Origin: JAZOTM01 sp045657625
Lineage (GTDB): Bacteria; Bacillota; Clostridia; Lachnospirales; Lachnospiraceae
Assembly (NCBI GenBank): GCA_045657625.1
Contig: JAZOTM010000030.1
Coordinates: forward strand, 1 to 64,000
Reading direction: 5' to 3'
DNA: 64,000 nucleotides
How positions within the stretch are numbered: position 1 is the stretch's first letter; each line of letters begins with the position of its first letter. The notes under the pieces were generated by a model that was not told the origin of the DNA, did not search any database, and was given only the letters and a program-made list of their open reading frames with translations. A program made the translations under genes and the position numbers. This document shows, in pieces, positions 36,639 to 44,067 of the stretch.

Positions 36639-37133
36639 ATGTTTGGAAAACAAGGGGATGTATTTCCGGATGATTCGCATGAAAAAGAAGTAAAGTACGA
36701 AAAGTATAAAGAAACACTTCGGGCAGAAAAGGAAAAAGAAAAACAGCGAAAAAAAGAAGAAAAAAAACGCCGTAAACAGATGGAAAAAGGAGAAGTTTTC
36801 CCAGAAGAAATTGATTATCCGGTGACGGTATCCGGTTTAGTGGAACAGTCCAAAAATGAAAAAGAACCAATTACTTTGGGAACAGTGTTACTTGGATTTT
36901 TCATTGGTGTATTGATTGTGGCATTTGCTTTCCTGGCAGGATATTTGACTTGTTATTGTAACGGAAGAGCCTTTACATTGCAGCTTGCTTGGCCGGTGAT
37001 TGTGTGCAGCGGAGTGTTTATGTTGTCTACCATCGGATATTTTTTGACATCCGGAAAATTAGAAAAAGTATATGGCACTTTTTCGATTCTGAGTGTTGCG
37101 TGCTTTCTGGCACAATTAATGTTGATGTTTTAA
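36639..37133 (+). CDS. Small membrane protein with a charged N-terminus
   Basis: The 164-residue protein has an extremely charged Lys/Glu/Arg N-terminal half (residues 14-50) and three predicted membrane helices after residue 85. No family is recognised. GGAGG lies 8 bases before the ATG and the gene follows ilvA by 16 bases, so both are one unit closed by the terminator at 37152. Confidence 0.55.
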   Translation: MFGKQGDVFPDDSHEKEVKYEKYKETLRAEKEKEKQRKKEEKKRRKQMEKGEVFPEEIDYPVTVSGLVEQSKNEKEPITLGTVLLGFFIGVLIVAFAFLAGYLTCYCNGRAFTLQLAWPVIVCSGVFMLSTIGYFLTSGKLEKVYGTFSILSVACFLAQLMLMF

Positions 37134-37151
37134 AATATGTAATTTATGATG

Positions 37152-37194
37152 AAAAGACCGGTGTCAAGAAAAAATACTTGACACTGGTCTTTTT
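37152..37194 (+). terminator. Intrinsic terminator before ylxM
   Basis: AAAAGACCGGTGTCAAG and CTTGACACTGGTCTTTT form a long stem with one G-T pair around AAAAAATA. A T run follows. The descending arm contains TTGACA, used as the -35 of the next promoter. Confidence 0.9.
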
Positions 37195-37206
37195 ACGTAG
37201 TAGACT
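37178..37206 (+). promoter_or_regulatory. Promoter of the ylxM-ffh operon, overlapping a terminator
   Basis: A consensus TTGACA at 37178-37183, 17 bases, then TAGACT at 37201-37206. The -35 lies in the terminator stem. It starts transcription about 25 bases upstream of the ylxM ATG. Confidence 0.65.
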
Positions 37207-37236
37207 AGGTGAAGTCGGAAAGAGTGAGGTGAAGTC

Positions 37237-37581
37237 ATGGAAGAAAAAGTGGAGGAGGCTTATCTGTATGATTTCTATGGCGAACTCTTGAATGAACATC
37301 AAAGAGCTATCTTTGAGGCTTTTATGTTTGAAGATTTGTCTTTGTCGGAGATTGCTGAGATGGAAGGCATATCCAGACAGGGAGTTCACGATTTGATTCG
37401 CAGATGCAGTAAAACTTTGGCCGGATACGAAGAAAAGTTGCATTTATTTGCACGTTTTCAAAAGGCAAAGCAGCAGGTAGAGGAAATACAGGGGCTGACA
37501 AAGGCCTTCCGGGAGAAAAAGGAAGATGCATTATTGCAACAGATAGAACAGATATCGCAAGATATTTTGGAGGAATTATAG
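37237..37581 (+). CDS. ylxM: YlxM-family DNA-binding protein (SRP-associated)
   Basis: The 114-residue protein has a sigma-70 region 4-like helix-turn-helix (DLSLSEIAEMEGISRQGVHD). YlxM proteins lie next to ffh in Firmicutes and have been linked to SRP function. The stop is 5 bases before ffh. AGAGTGAGGTGAAG precedes the ATG. Confidence 0.9.
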   Translation: MEEKVEEAYLYDFYGELLNEHQRAIFEAFMFEDLSLSEIAEMEGISRQGVHDLIRRCSKTLAGYEEKLHLFARFQKAKQQVEEIQGLTKAFREKKEDALLQQIEQISQDILEEL

Positions 37582-37585
37582 ATAC

Positions 37586-38932
37586 ATGGCATTTGATAGT
37601 TTATCAGAGAAACTGCAGGCAGTATTTAAAAATTTAAGAAGCAAAGGTAGACTTACAGAGGCGGATGTAAAGGCAGCTTTAAAAGAAGTAAAAATGGCTC
37701 TTTTAGAGGCAGATGTAAATTTTAAGGTTGTGAAACAGTTTACAAAGGCAGTAGAAGAACGAGCTATTGGCCAGGATGTAATGAATGGTCTGAATCCCGG
37801 ACAGATGGTAATTAAGATTGTAAACGAAGAATTGGTGAATCTCATGGGGTCTGAGACTACAGAGATTTCTATCAAGCCGGGAAATGCCATTACGGTTATT
37901 TTAATGGCAGGTTTACAGGGTGCCGGTAAAACTACCACTACAGCAAAAATTGGTGGAAAGTTAAAGCAAAAAGGAAAAAAGGTACTCTTGGTTGCTTGTG
38001 ATGTGTATCGACCGGCTGCAATTGAACAATTGCAGATTAATGGTGAAAAGCAAGGAATTGATGTTTTCTCCATGGGAGACAAGCATAGTCCGGTAGATAT
38101 TGCAAAAGCTGCTTATGAACATGCGGAAAAAAATCATTACCAAGTAGTGATTTTAGATACAGCAGGTCGGTTGCATATTGATGAAGATATGATGACAGAA
38201 CTGCAGCAAATAAAAGAAAATTTGGAAGTACATCAGACTTTGCTTGTGGTAGATGCCATGACAGGTCAGGATGCGGTAAACGTTGCATCAGATTTTGATG
38301 CAAAAATCGGTATTGATGGTGTGATCCTTACAAAATTAGATGGTGATACCAGAGGTGGAGCGGCTCTTTCTATTAAGGCAGTGACAGGAAAACCGATTTT
38401 GTATGCCGGTATGGGTGAGAAACTTTCTGATTTGGAACAGTTTTATCCGGATCGTATGGCTAGCCGTATTTTGGGTATGGGTGATATTCTGACTTTGATT
38501 GAAAAAGCAGAAAGCCAGGTAGATGCTGAAAAAGCAAAGGCAATGGAAAAGAAACTCAAAAAAGCAGAGTTTGATTTTAATGATTATCTGGAATCTATGA
38601 ATCAAATGAGGAATATGGGTGGCTTGTCCAGTATTCTTTCCATGATGCCGGGTGTTGGAAATGCGCAGATGCAGCAATTGCAAGATGCCATTGATGAAAA
38701 GAAAATGGCAAGAATTGAGGCTATTATTTATTCTATGACACCAGCGGAAAGAACCAATCCGTCAATTTTAAATCCAAGTCGTAAAAACCGTATTGCAAAG
38801 GGTGCCGGCGTGGATATCAGTGAAGTAAACCGTCTTGTAAAGCAGTTTGAACAAGCAAAGAAGCTTATGAAGAAAATGCCGGGCATGATGGGTGGCAAAG
38901 GTAAAAGAGGAAGATTTCAATTTCCCTTTTAG
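37586..38932 (+). CDS. ffh: Signal recognition particle protein Ffh
   Basis: The 448-residue protein has an NG GTPase domain (G1 GLQGAGKTTTTAK, DVYRPAAIEQL, DTAGR, TKLDGDTRGGAALS) and a methionine-rich C-terminal M domain (MNQMRNMGGLSSILSMMPG) that binds signal sequences and SRP RNA. It works with FtsY, encoded upstream. GGAGGAATTATAGATAC precedes the ATG. Confidence 0.97.
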   Translation: MAFDSLSEKLQAVFKNLRSKGRLTEADVKAALKEVKMALLEADVNFKVVKQFTKAVEERAIGQDVMNGLNPGQMVIKIVNEELVNLMGSETTEISIKPGNAITVILMAGLQGAGKTTTTAKIGGKLKQKGKKVLLVACDVYRPAAIEQLQINGEKQGIDVFSMGDKHSPVDIAKAAYEHAEKNHYQVVILDTAGRLHIDEDMMTELQQIKENLEVHQTLLVVDAMTGQDAVNVASDFDAKIGIDGVILTKLDGDTRGGAALSIKAVTGKPILYAGMGEKLSDLEQFYPDRMASRILGMGDILTLIEKAESQVDAEKAKAMEKKLKKAEFDFNDYLESMNQMRNMGGLSSILSMMPGVGNAQMQQLQDAIDEKKMARIEAIIYSMTPAERTNPSILNPSRKNRIAKGAGVDISEVNRLVKQFEQAKKLMKKMPGMMGGKGKRGRFQFPF

Positions 38933-38964
38933 ATAAAAGCATTATTATAAGGAGGTGAAAATAA

Positions 38965-39207
38965 ATGGTAAAGATTAGACTTAGAAGATTAGGACAGAAG
39001 AAGGCTCCTTTCTATAGAATCGTTGTTTCTGATTCCAACTCTCCAAGAGATGGTAGATTCATCGAGGAAATCGGAACTTATGATCCTACAAAGAATCCAA
39101 GTGAATATCACGTTGATGAAGAAGCTGCAAAGAAGTGGTTATCAAATGGTGCACAGCCAACAGCTACTGTAGCAAGAATTTTCAAAGCAACTGGCATCAC
39201 AAAATAG
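38965..39207 (+). CDS. rpsP: Ribosomal protein bS16
   Basis: The 80-residue protein begins VKIRLRRLGQKKAPFYRIVV, the S16 hallmark. It is part of the 30S subunit. AAGGAGGTG lies before the ATG and it opens the conserved rpsP-khpA-rimM-trmD-rplS cluster. Confidence 0.98.
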   Translation: MVKIRLRRLGQKKAPFYRIVVSDSNSPRDGRFIEEIGTYDPTKNPSEYHVDEEAAKKWLSNGAQPTATVARIFKATGITK

Positions 39208-39228
39208 GATTCGTGAGGTGGACGTGTA

Positions 39229-39459
39229 ATGAAAGAATTAGTAGAAGTAATTGCAAAGTCACTGGTCGATTATCCGGATGAAGTCGTTGTTACAGAAAAG
39301 GACAATGAAAAAGCAGTCGTATTAGAACTTCGTGTTGCTCCAAGTGACATGGGAAAAGTAATCGGCAAGCAGGGACGTATTGCAAAAGCAATTCGTGCCG
39401 TTGTGAAAGCTGCTTCATCCCGCGAGAACAAGAAAGTTGTCGTTGAGATCGTACAGTAA
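39229..39459 (+). CDS. khpA: RNA-binding KH-domain protein KhpA
   Basis: The 76-residue protein has one KH domain with the GKQG loop (MGKVIGKQGRIAKAIRAV). KhpA partners with KhpB in RNA binding and cell-size control in Firmicutes. It is followed by the terminator at 39462. Confidence 0.93.
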   Translation: MKELVEVIAKSLVDYPDEVVVTEKDNEKAVVLELRVAPSDMGKVIGKQGRIAKAIRAVVKAASSRENKKVVVEIVQ

Positions 39460-39461
39460 AT

Positions 39462-39497
39462 AAAATGGATAGTAAAGAGATTTACTATCCATTTTTT
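39462..39497 (+). terminator. Intrinsic terminator or attenuator after khpA
   Basis: AAAATGGATAGTAAA pairs perfectly with TTTACTATCCATTTT around GAGA, followed by further T. It lies 20 bases before rimM, so rpsP-khpA may be expressed above rimM-trmD. Confidence 0.88.
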
Positions 39498-39516
39498 ATA
39501 AGAAAAGAGGAAAAAT

Positions 39517-40026
39517 ATGACAGAACGTTTTCAAATCGGTGCCATTACCCAAACCCATGGAATTCGTGGAGAAGTAAAGGTATTTCCTATGACCGATGAA
39601 GTGAGTCGGTTTAAAAAATTGAAAGAAGTAATTCTGGATGACGGAAAAAAAGAACAAATTTTGCATGTGGAATCGGTAAAGTTTTTCAAGCAGTTTGTGA
39701 TTTTGAAGTTTAAAGAGTTTTCAAATATAAATGAAATTGAAATGTATAAAGGCGCAGGGCTTTATGTGAACCGTAAAGATGCTGTAAAATTAAAAAAAGA
39801 TGAATATTTTATTGCAGACTTGATAGGCTTACATGTGAGTACAGAGGATGGGATGGATTTAGGAACCCTTACGGATGTATTACAAACCGGAGCCAATGAT
39901 GTCTATGTAGTGGAAAAAGAGAAAAAAGAAGTCTTGATTCCTGCAATTCATGATTGCATTAAGGAAGTGGATGTGGAAACAGGAAATATGATTGTTCATT
40001 TATTGGATGGGCTATTGGAGGAGTAA
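39517..40026 (+). CDS. rimM: Ribosome maturation factor RimM
   Basis: The 169-residue protein begins with the RimM motif IGAITQTHGIRGEVKV and has a PRC-barrel domain (LIGLHVSTEDG, IPAIHDCIKEVD). It assists 30S maturation. It starts after AGAGGAAAAAT and precedes trmD by 3 bases. Confidence 0.96.
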   Translation: MTERFQIGAITQTHGIRGEVKVFPMTDEVSRFKKLKEVILDDGKKEQILHVESVKFFKQFVILKFKEFSNINEIEMYKGAGLYVNRKDAVKLKKDEYFIADLIGLHVSTEDGMDLGTLTDVLQTGANDVYVVEKEKKEVLIPAIHDCIKEVDVETGNMIVHLLDGLLEE

Positions 40027-40029
40027 GAA

Positions 40030-40746
40030 ATGCGATTTTTTGTTTTAACCTTATTTCCGGATATGGTTATGGATGGACTGCATACCTCTATCATAGGAAG
40101 AGCTGCGGAAAAAGGGTTGTTGTCTATAGAAGCAGTCAATATTCGAGATTATACAAAGGATCGTCATAAAAAAGTGGATGATTATCCTTATGGCGGTGGA
40201 GCCGGTATGGTGATGCAGGCGCAACCGGTATATGATGCTTGGGCATCCATTGTAGAACGCATTGGATATAAACCAAGAACCATATATATGACACCGCAAG
40301 GACCACTGTTTCATCAAGAAAAGGCAAAAGAATTGGCATTGGAAGAAGATGTGATATTCCTTTGCGGACATTATGAAGGCATTGATGAACGTGTGTTGGA
40401 AGAAATTGTGACAGATTATCTTTCGGTAGGAGATTATGTTTTGACCGGAGGAGAATTGCCGGCAATGGTGATGATTGATGCAATTTCCCGTATGGTTCCG
40501 GGTGTTTTAACAAATGCAGAATCCGGTTCTACGGAATCTTTGGAAGGAAATTTGCTGGAGTATCCTCAGTATAGTCGCCCGGAGGTCTGGAATGATAAGG
40601 CGGTGCCGAAGATTTTGCTATCCGGTGACCATGCCAAGGTAGACGCATGGAGACGAGAACAATCCATTCTACGTACGAAGGAGAGAAGACCGGACTTGTT
40701 TGAAAAGGCAACTTTAACAGAAAAGGAAAAGAAACTTTATCAATGA
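40030..40746 (+). CDS. trmD: tRNA (guanine37-N1)-methyltransferase TrmD
   Basis: The 238-residue SPOUT methyltransferase has MTPQGPLFHQEKA, LCGHYEGIDERV and SVGDYVLTGGELPAM, the S-adenosylmethionine-binding trefoil-knot motifs. It methylates G37 in tRNA. Its stop overlaps the next start by 4 bases (ATGA). Confidence 0.97.
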   Translation: MRFFVLTLFPDMVMDGLHTSIIGRAAEKGLLSIEAVNIRDYTKDRHKKVDDYPYGGGAGMVMQAQPVYDAWASIVERIGYKPRTIYMTPQGPLFHQEKAKELALEEDVIFLCGHYEGIDERVLEEIVTDYLSVGDYVLTGGELPAMVMIDAISRMVPGVLTNAESGSTESLEGNLLEYPQYSRPEVWNDKAVPKILLSGDHAKVDAWRREQSILRTKERRPDLFEKATLTEKEKKLYQ

Positions 40747-41330
40747 GAAAACTGTATTCGTTGTTCTTAACAGAATTGAATCATAAGACCCTGGAGGATT
40801 TTTCTCCGGAAGATTATGTGAAGGAACAGTGGGAAGCCTGTGAAAGTGCAAAGGGAACCCGCTTTTTGGAAAAACTGGGAGGTATGGTTTTGCTACGACA
40901 GGCCTTGTTGGATCAGGGGATAGAGCCCCACAAGGCTTCTCTTACTTATGGGCCTTCTGGAAAACCATTCCTTGTTGGAAATCCCTTCTATTTCTCCATT
41001 TCCCATAGCCGGAATTTGGTGATTTGTGTCATTGCAGACCAAGAGGTAGGGGCAGACGTGGAACAGTTGGGCCGTAAAAAGGATCGTGTGATTTCCCGTT
41101 TTTTTCATCCGGAAGAGGTAGCTTGGTATGAAACCCAAGGGAAGACGGATGAGGCTTTTGTAACCATTTGGACAAGGAAGGAAGCTTACCTCAAATGGTT
41201 GGGAGAAGGCGCGCATCATTCTTTTGGACAAGAGAATTTGATGAGTCCTCTTTTTTTATTTGAAGAAGGAAGAATAGAAGATTATCATTATGCGGTGTAT
41301 TGTGAAGAAAAAGACTTGCAGTCCACATAA
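40743..41330 (+). CDS. 4'-phosphopantetheinyl transferase, Sfp type
   Basis: The 195-residue protein has FSISHSRNLVICV, GADVEQLGRK and WTRKEAYLKWLGEG, the three motifs of Sfp-like transferases (metal-binding Asp and the catalytic Lys/Glu). It transfers the pantetheine arm of coenzyme A onto carrier proteins. It is translationally coupled to trmD and sits before rplS, an unusual place. Its natural target may be the ACP at 29779 or a secondary-metabolite carrier elsewhere. Confidence 0.85.
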   Translation: MRKLYSLFLTELNHKTLEDFSPEDYVKEQWEACESAKGTRFLEKLGGMVLLRQALLDQGIEPHKASLTYGPSGKPFLVGNPFYFSISHSRNLVICVIADQEVGADVEQLGRKKDRVISRFFHPEEVAWYETQGKTDEAFVTIWTRKEAYLKWLGEGAHHSFGQENLMSPLFLFEEGRIEDYHYAVYCEEKDLQST

Positions 41331-41344
41331 AATTATGATAATAT
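41316..41344 (+). promoter_or_regulatory. Promoter of rplS
   Basis: TTGCAG at 41316-41321, 17 bases and TAATAT at 41339-41344, overlapping the end of the PPTase gene. It would start a leader of about 73 bases before rplS. Confidence 0.65.
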
Positions 41345-41350
41345 ACTCAT

Positions 41351-41423
41351 GTTGCGAAAAAAGGCGATGGTCCTCTGGTACAGATTGTATTAAGAACATC
41401 AATAGATTTTTAGGAGGCGCAAA
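41351..41423 (+). promoter_or_regulatory. Candidate ribosomal protein L19 leader
   Basis: A leader of about 70 bases precedes rplS. TTGCG at 41352-41356 can pair with CGCAA at 41418-41422, which directly abuts the AGGAGG ribosome site, so folding could control initiation. L19 leaders are known in Firmicutes, but I can only support the pairing and position, not the family model. Confidence 0.4.
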
Positions 41424-41777
41424 ATGAACGCTAGTGAAATTATTAAAAGCATTGAAGAAACTCAGTTAAAGGCTGAAGTACCGGAGTTTCACGTTGGTGA
41501 TACCGTAAAGGTATACGCTAAGATCAAAGAAGGAAACAGAGAAAGAATCCAGATCTTTGAAGGAACTGTTTTAAAGAGACAGGGTGGAAGTAACCGTGAA
41601 ACCTTCACAGTTAGAAAGTTCTCTAACGGTGTTGGTGTAGAAAAGACTTGGCCACTTCACTCTCCTCATGTAGATAAGATTGAAGTTGTACGTAGAGGTA
41701 AAGTACGTAGAGCTAAATTGAACTACTTAAGAGATCGTATCGGTAAGAAAGCAAAAGTTAAAGAGTTAGTAAAATAA
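41424..41777 (+). CDS. rplS: Ribosomal protein bL19
   Basis: The 117-residue protein has the L19 motifs FHVGDTVKVYAKIKEG, GVGVEKTWPLHSP and the basic C-terminus RRAKLNYLRDRIGKKAKVKE. It is part of the 50S subunit. AGGAGG precedes the ATG. Confidence 0.98.
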   Translation: MNASEIIKSIEETQLKAEVPEFHVGDTVKVYAKIKEGNRERIQIFEGTVLKRQGGSNRETFTVRKFSNGVGVEKTWPLHSPHVDKIEVVRRGKVRRAKLNYLRDRIGKKAKVKELVK

Positions 41778-41787
41778 TGCAAACAAC

Positions 41788-41822
41788 CAAAGGGAACAAT
41801 TAGTCTTTAATTGTTCCTTTTG
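41788..41822 (+). terminator. Intrinsic terminator after rplS
   Basis: AAAGGGAACAATTA and TAATTGTTCCTTT pair with one mismatch, closed by T residues. It separates rplS from lepB, although read-through to lepB is likely because I see no separate promoter. Confidence 0.75.
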
Positions 41823-41842
41823 TTATATAGAAGAGGAATCCT

Positions 41843-42427
41843 ATGGTACTTGGTAGAAAAAGCGGATTGAATTTCCGCAGGAGAAAGAAAAAAATAAATT
41901 TACCTATGTTACAAGGTGTTGCCCTTTGGGTAGTGGAAATCGCCATTGTTATGGTGGCGGCCTTTGTGTTGGTTTACTTTTTCGGGTTACGTACAACGGT
42001 TATTGGACAATCTATGACGCCCACGTTGAATGCGGGAGATGAAATATTGATTGACCGATTTATTTACAAATTGGTGGATCCCGAAGCCAATGATTTTATT
42101 GTGTTCCAACCTAATGGAAATGAAAAATCCCATTATTATGTAAAACGTGTAATTGCTGTGCCGGGAGATACAGTACAGATTATAGATGGCGTAGTTTATG
42201 TAAATGGTGAGGCCTTTGAAGAAGAAGTAGATGTGGCTTTGATTGAGGATGCCGGACTGGCCGAAGAAGAAATTACACTGGATACAGATGAGTATTTTGT
42301 GTTAGGAGATAATCGAAATAACAGTGAAGATAGTCGCTATGCCAATATTGGCGTAGTGAAGAAGGAATATATTATAGGAAAAGCCTGGTTTGTGACTACA
42401 GGCGGAAGTACCTTTGGGTTTCTGTAA
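41843..42427 (+). CDS. lepB: Signal peptidase I
   Basis: The 194-residue protein has one N-terminal membrane helix (VVEIAIVMVAAFVLVYFFGL) and the catalytic dyad motifs: Ser in IGQSMTPTL and Lys in YVKRVIAVPGD. GDNRNNSEDSR is the family's third box. It cleaves secreted preproteins on the outer face of the membrane. Confidence 0.95.
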   Translation: MVLGRKSGLNFRRRKKKINLPMLQGVALWVVEIAIVMVAAFVLVYFFGLRTTVIGQSMTPTLNAGDEILIDRFIYKLVDPEANDFIVFQPNGNEKSHYYVKRVIAVPGDTVQIIDGVVYVNGEAFEEEVDVALIEDAGLAEEEITLDTDEYFVLGDNRNNSEDSRYANIGVVKKEYIIGKAWFVTTGGSTFGFL

Positions 42428-42451
42428 GGAATGACGATAGGAGGGAAAAAT

Positions 42452-43297
42452 ATGCAATTACAGTGGTATCCGGGGCATATGACAAAAGCAAAACGTCAGA
42501 TGCAGGAAGATATAAAGTTAATAGATTTGTTGATTGAATTGGTGGACGCCCGTATTCCCATGAGTAGCCGAAATCCGGATATTGACGAATTGGGAAAAAA
42601 TAAAGCCAGATTGATTTTAATGAATAAAACAGATTTGGCAGATGAAAAGCGCAGTAAGGAATGGGTGGATTTTTTCCAGAAAAAGGGTTATTTCGTTGTA
42701 AAGCTAGATGCAAGGAAACGAAATGATATGAAAACCATTCAGGATGTGATTTTAGAATCTTGTAAAGAAAAGATTGAACGGGATCGAAAAAGAGGCATTA
42801 AAAATCGTCCCATTCGTGCTATGGTAGTAGGAATTCCCAATGTGGGAAAGTCTACATTTATTAATACCTTTGCAGGGAAGGCTGTGACAAAAACCGGAAA
42901 CAAACCTGGTGTGACCAAAGGAAAACAATGGATTCGTTTGAATAAGACAACGGAACTTCTTGATACACCGGGTATTTTGTGGCCGAAGTTCGAAGACCAG
43001 ACCGTGGGACTTCGTTTGGCATTTATTGGTTCTATTAAAGATGAAATTATTAATACCGAAGAGTTGGCAATGGAGTTGATTCAATTTTTGCGGAAGGATT
43101 ACCCGGGAATTTTGGAAAAGAGATATGGTATCTCAGAAGAGGGTACAGATGCAGAAATATTGATTCGTATCGCAGAAGCTCGAAAATGTATAAAAAAAGG
43201 CAGTGAATTGGATTATACCAAAGCAGCGGCTTTGGTAATCGAAGAATTCCGTAGTGGACAGCTTGGAAAAATTACCTTAGAACTTCCGGAGGCGTAA
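42452..43297 (+). CDS. rbgA: Ribosome biogenesis GTPase RbgA (YlqF)
   Basis: The start is ATG 42452 behind AGGAGGG, giving about 281 residues. The circularly permuted GTPase order is NKTDL (G4) before GIPNVGKST (G1) and DTPG (G3). The start LQWYPGHMTKAKRQM is the YlqF hallmark. It assists late 50S assembly. It precedes rnhB by one base. Confidence 0.96.
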   Translation: MQLQWYPGHMTKAKRQMQEDIKLIDLLIELVDARIPMSSRNPDIDELGKNKARLILMNKTDLADEKRSKEWVDFFQKKGYFVVKLDARKRNDMKTIQDVILESCKEKIERDRKRGIKNRPIRAMVVGIPNVGKSTFINTFAGKAVTKTGNKPGVTKGKQWIRLNKTTELLDTPGILWPKFEDQTVGLRLAFIGSIKDEIINTEELAMELIQFLRKDYPGILEKRYGISEEGTDAEILIRIAEARKCIKKGSELDYTKAAALVIEEFRSGQLGKITLELPEA

Positions 43298-43298
43298 A

Positions 43299-44057
43299 AT
43301 GGCAAAAACCATTTCAGAAATCAAAGAAGCATACAATCAATGTACAGAAGCAGATTGGGCTTCCTTTTTGCAAGAATATGAATCGGATGAGAGAGCCGGT
43401 GTGCAAAAGATGGTGCAGGGTATTCGCAAACAAATGGCAGCTTTGGAAAAAGAAAAGCAACGTATTTGGAATTTGAGTGCCTATGAACGGGAGTATGCAC
43501 ATTGCGGCTATATTTGTGGAATTGACGAGGTGGGTAGAGGCCCATTGGCCGGCCCGGTGGTGGCTGGTGCCGTGATTTTATCGAAAGACTGTGAGATTTT
43601 ATATATCAATGACTCAAAAAAGCTTAGTGAAAAAAAGAGGGAAGAGTTGTATGATAAAATTATGGAAGAGGCAGTGGCTACCGGAATTGGTGTAGTATCA
43701 CCGGAGCGCATTGATGAGATTAATATTCTACAAGCGACTTATGAGGCAATGCGTCAAGCCATAAAGAATCTTTCCGTAAAACCCGATATATTATTAAATG
43801 ATGCGGTTACCATTCCACAGGTTACCATTCCGCAGGTTCCAATTATTAAGGGAGATGCCAAGAGCATATCCATTGGAGCCGCAAGTATTATTGCGAAGGT
43901 TACCAGAGATCGTATGATGGTAGAGTATGAGAATATGTTTCCGGGATACGGATTCGCTGGCAATAAAGGGTATGGTTCGGCGGAACATATAGCAGCGCTA
44001 AAGGAATTGGGACCGACGGTGATTCATAGACGTACGTTTATCAAAAATTTCCAATAG
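43299..44057 (+). CDS. rnhB: Ribonuclease HII
   Basis: The 252-residue enzyme has the catalytic motif GIDEVGRGPLAGPVVAGAV with the metal-binding Asp-Glu, and DAKSISIGAASIIAKVTRDR. It removes ribonucleotides from DNA. A tandem TIPQV duplication at 43806-43835 lengthens the loop before GDAKS. Confidence 0.96.
   Translation: MAKTISEIKEAYNQCTEADWASFLQEYESDERAGVQKMVQGIRKQMAALEKEKQRIWNLSAYEREYAHCGYICGIDEVGRGPLAGPVVAGAVILSKDCEILYINDSKKLSEKKREELYDKIMEEAVATGIGVVSPERIDEINILQATYEAMRQAIKNLSVKPDILLNDAVTIPQVTIPQVPIIKGDAKSISIGAASIIAKVTRDRMMVEYENMFPGYGFAGNKGYGSAEHIAALKELGPTVIHRRTFIKNFQ
43806..43835. repeat. rnhB: 15-base tandem duplication inside rnhB
   Basis: GTTACCATTCCACAG is followed directly by GTTACCATTCCGCAG. 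In-frame, it repeats Val-Thr-Ile-Pro-Gln in the loop before the conserved GDAKS motif. The copies differ in one silent base. Confidence 0.85.
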
Positions 44058-44067
44058 AGGGTATCCA

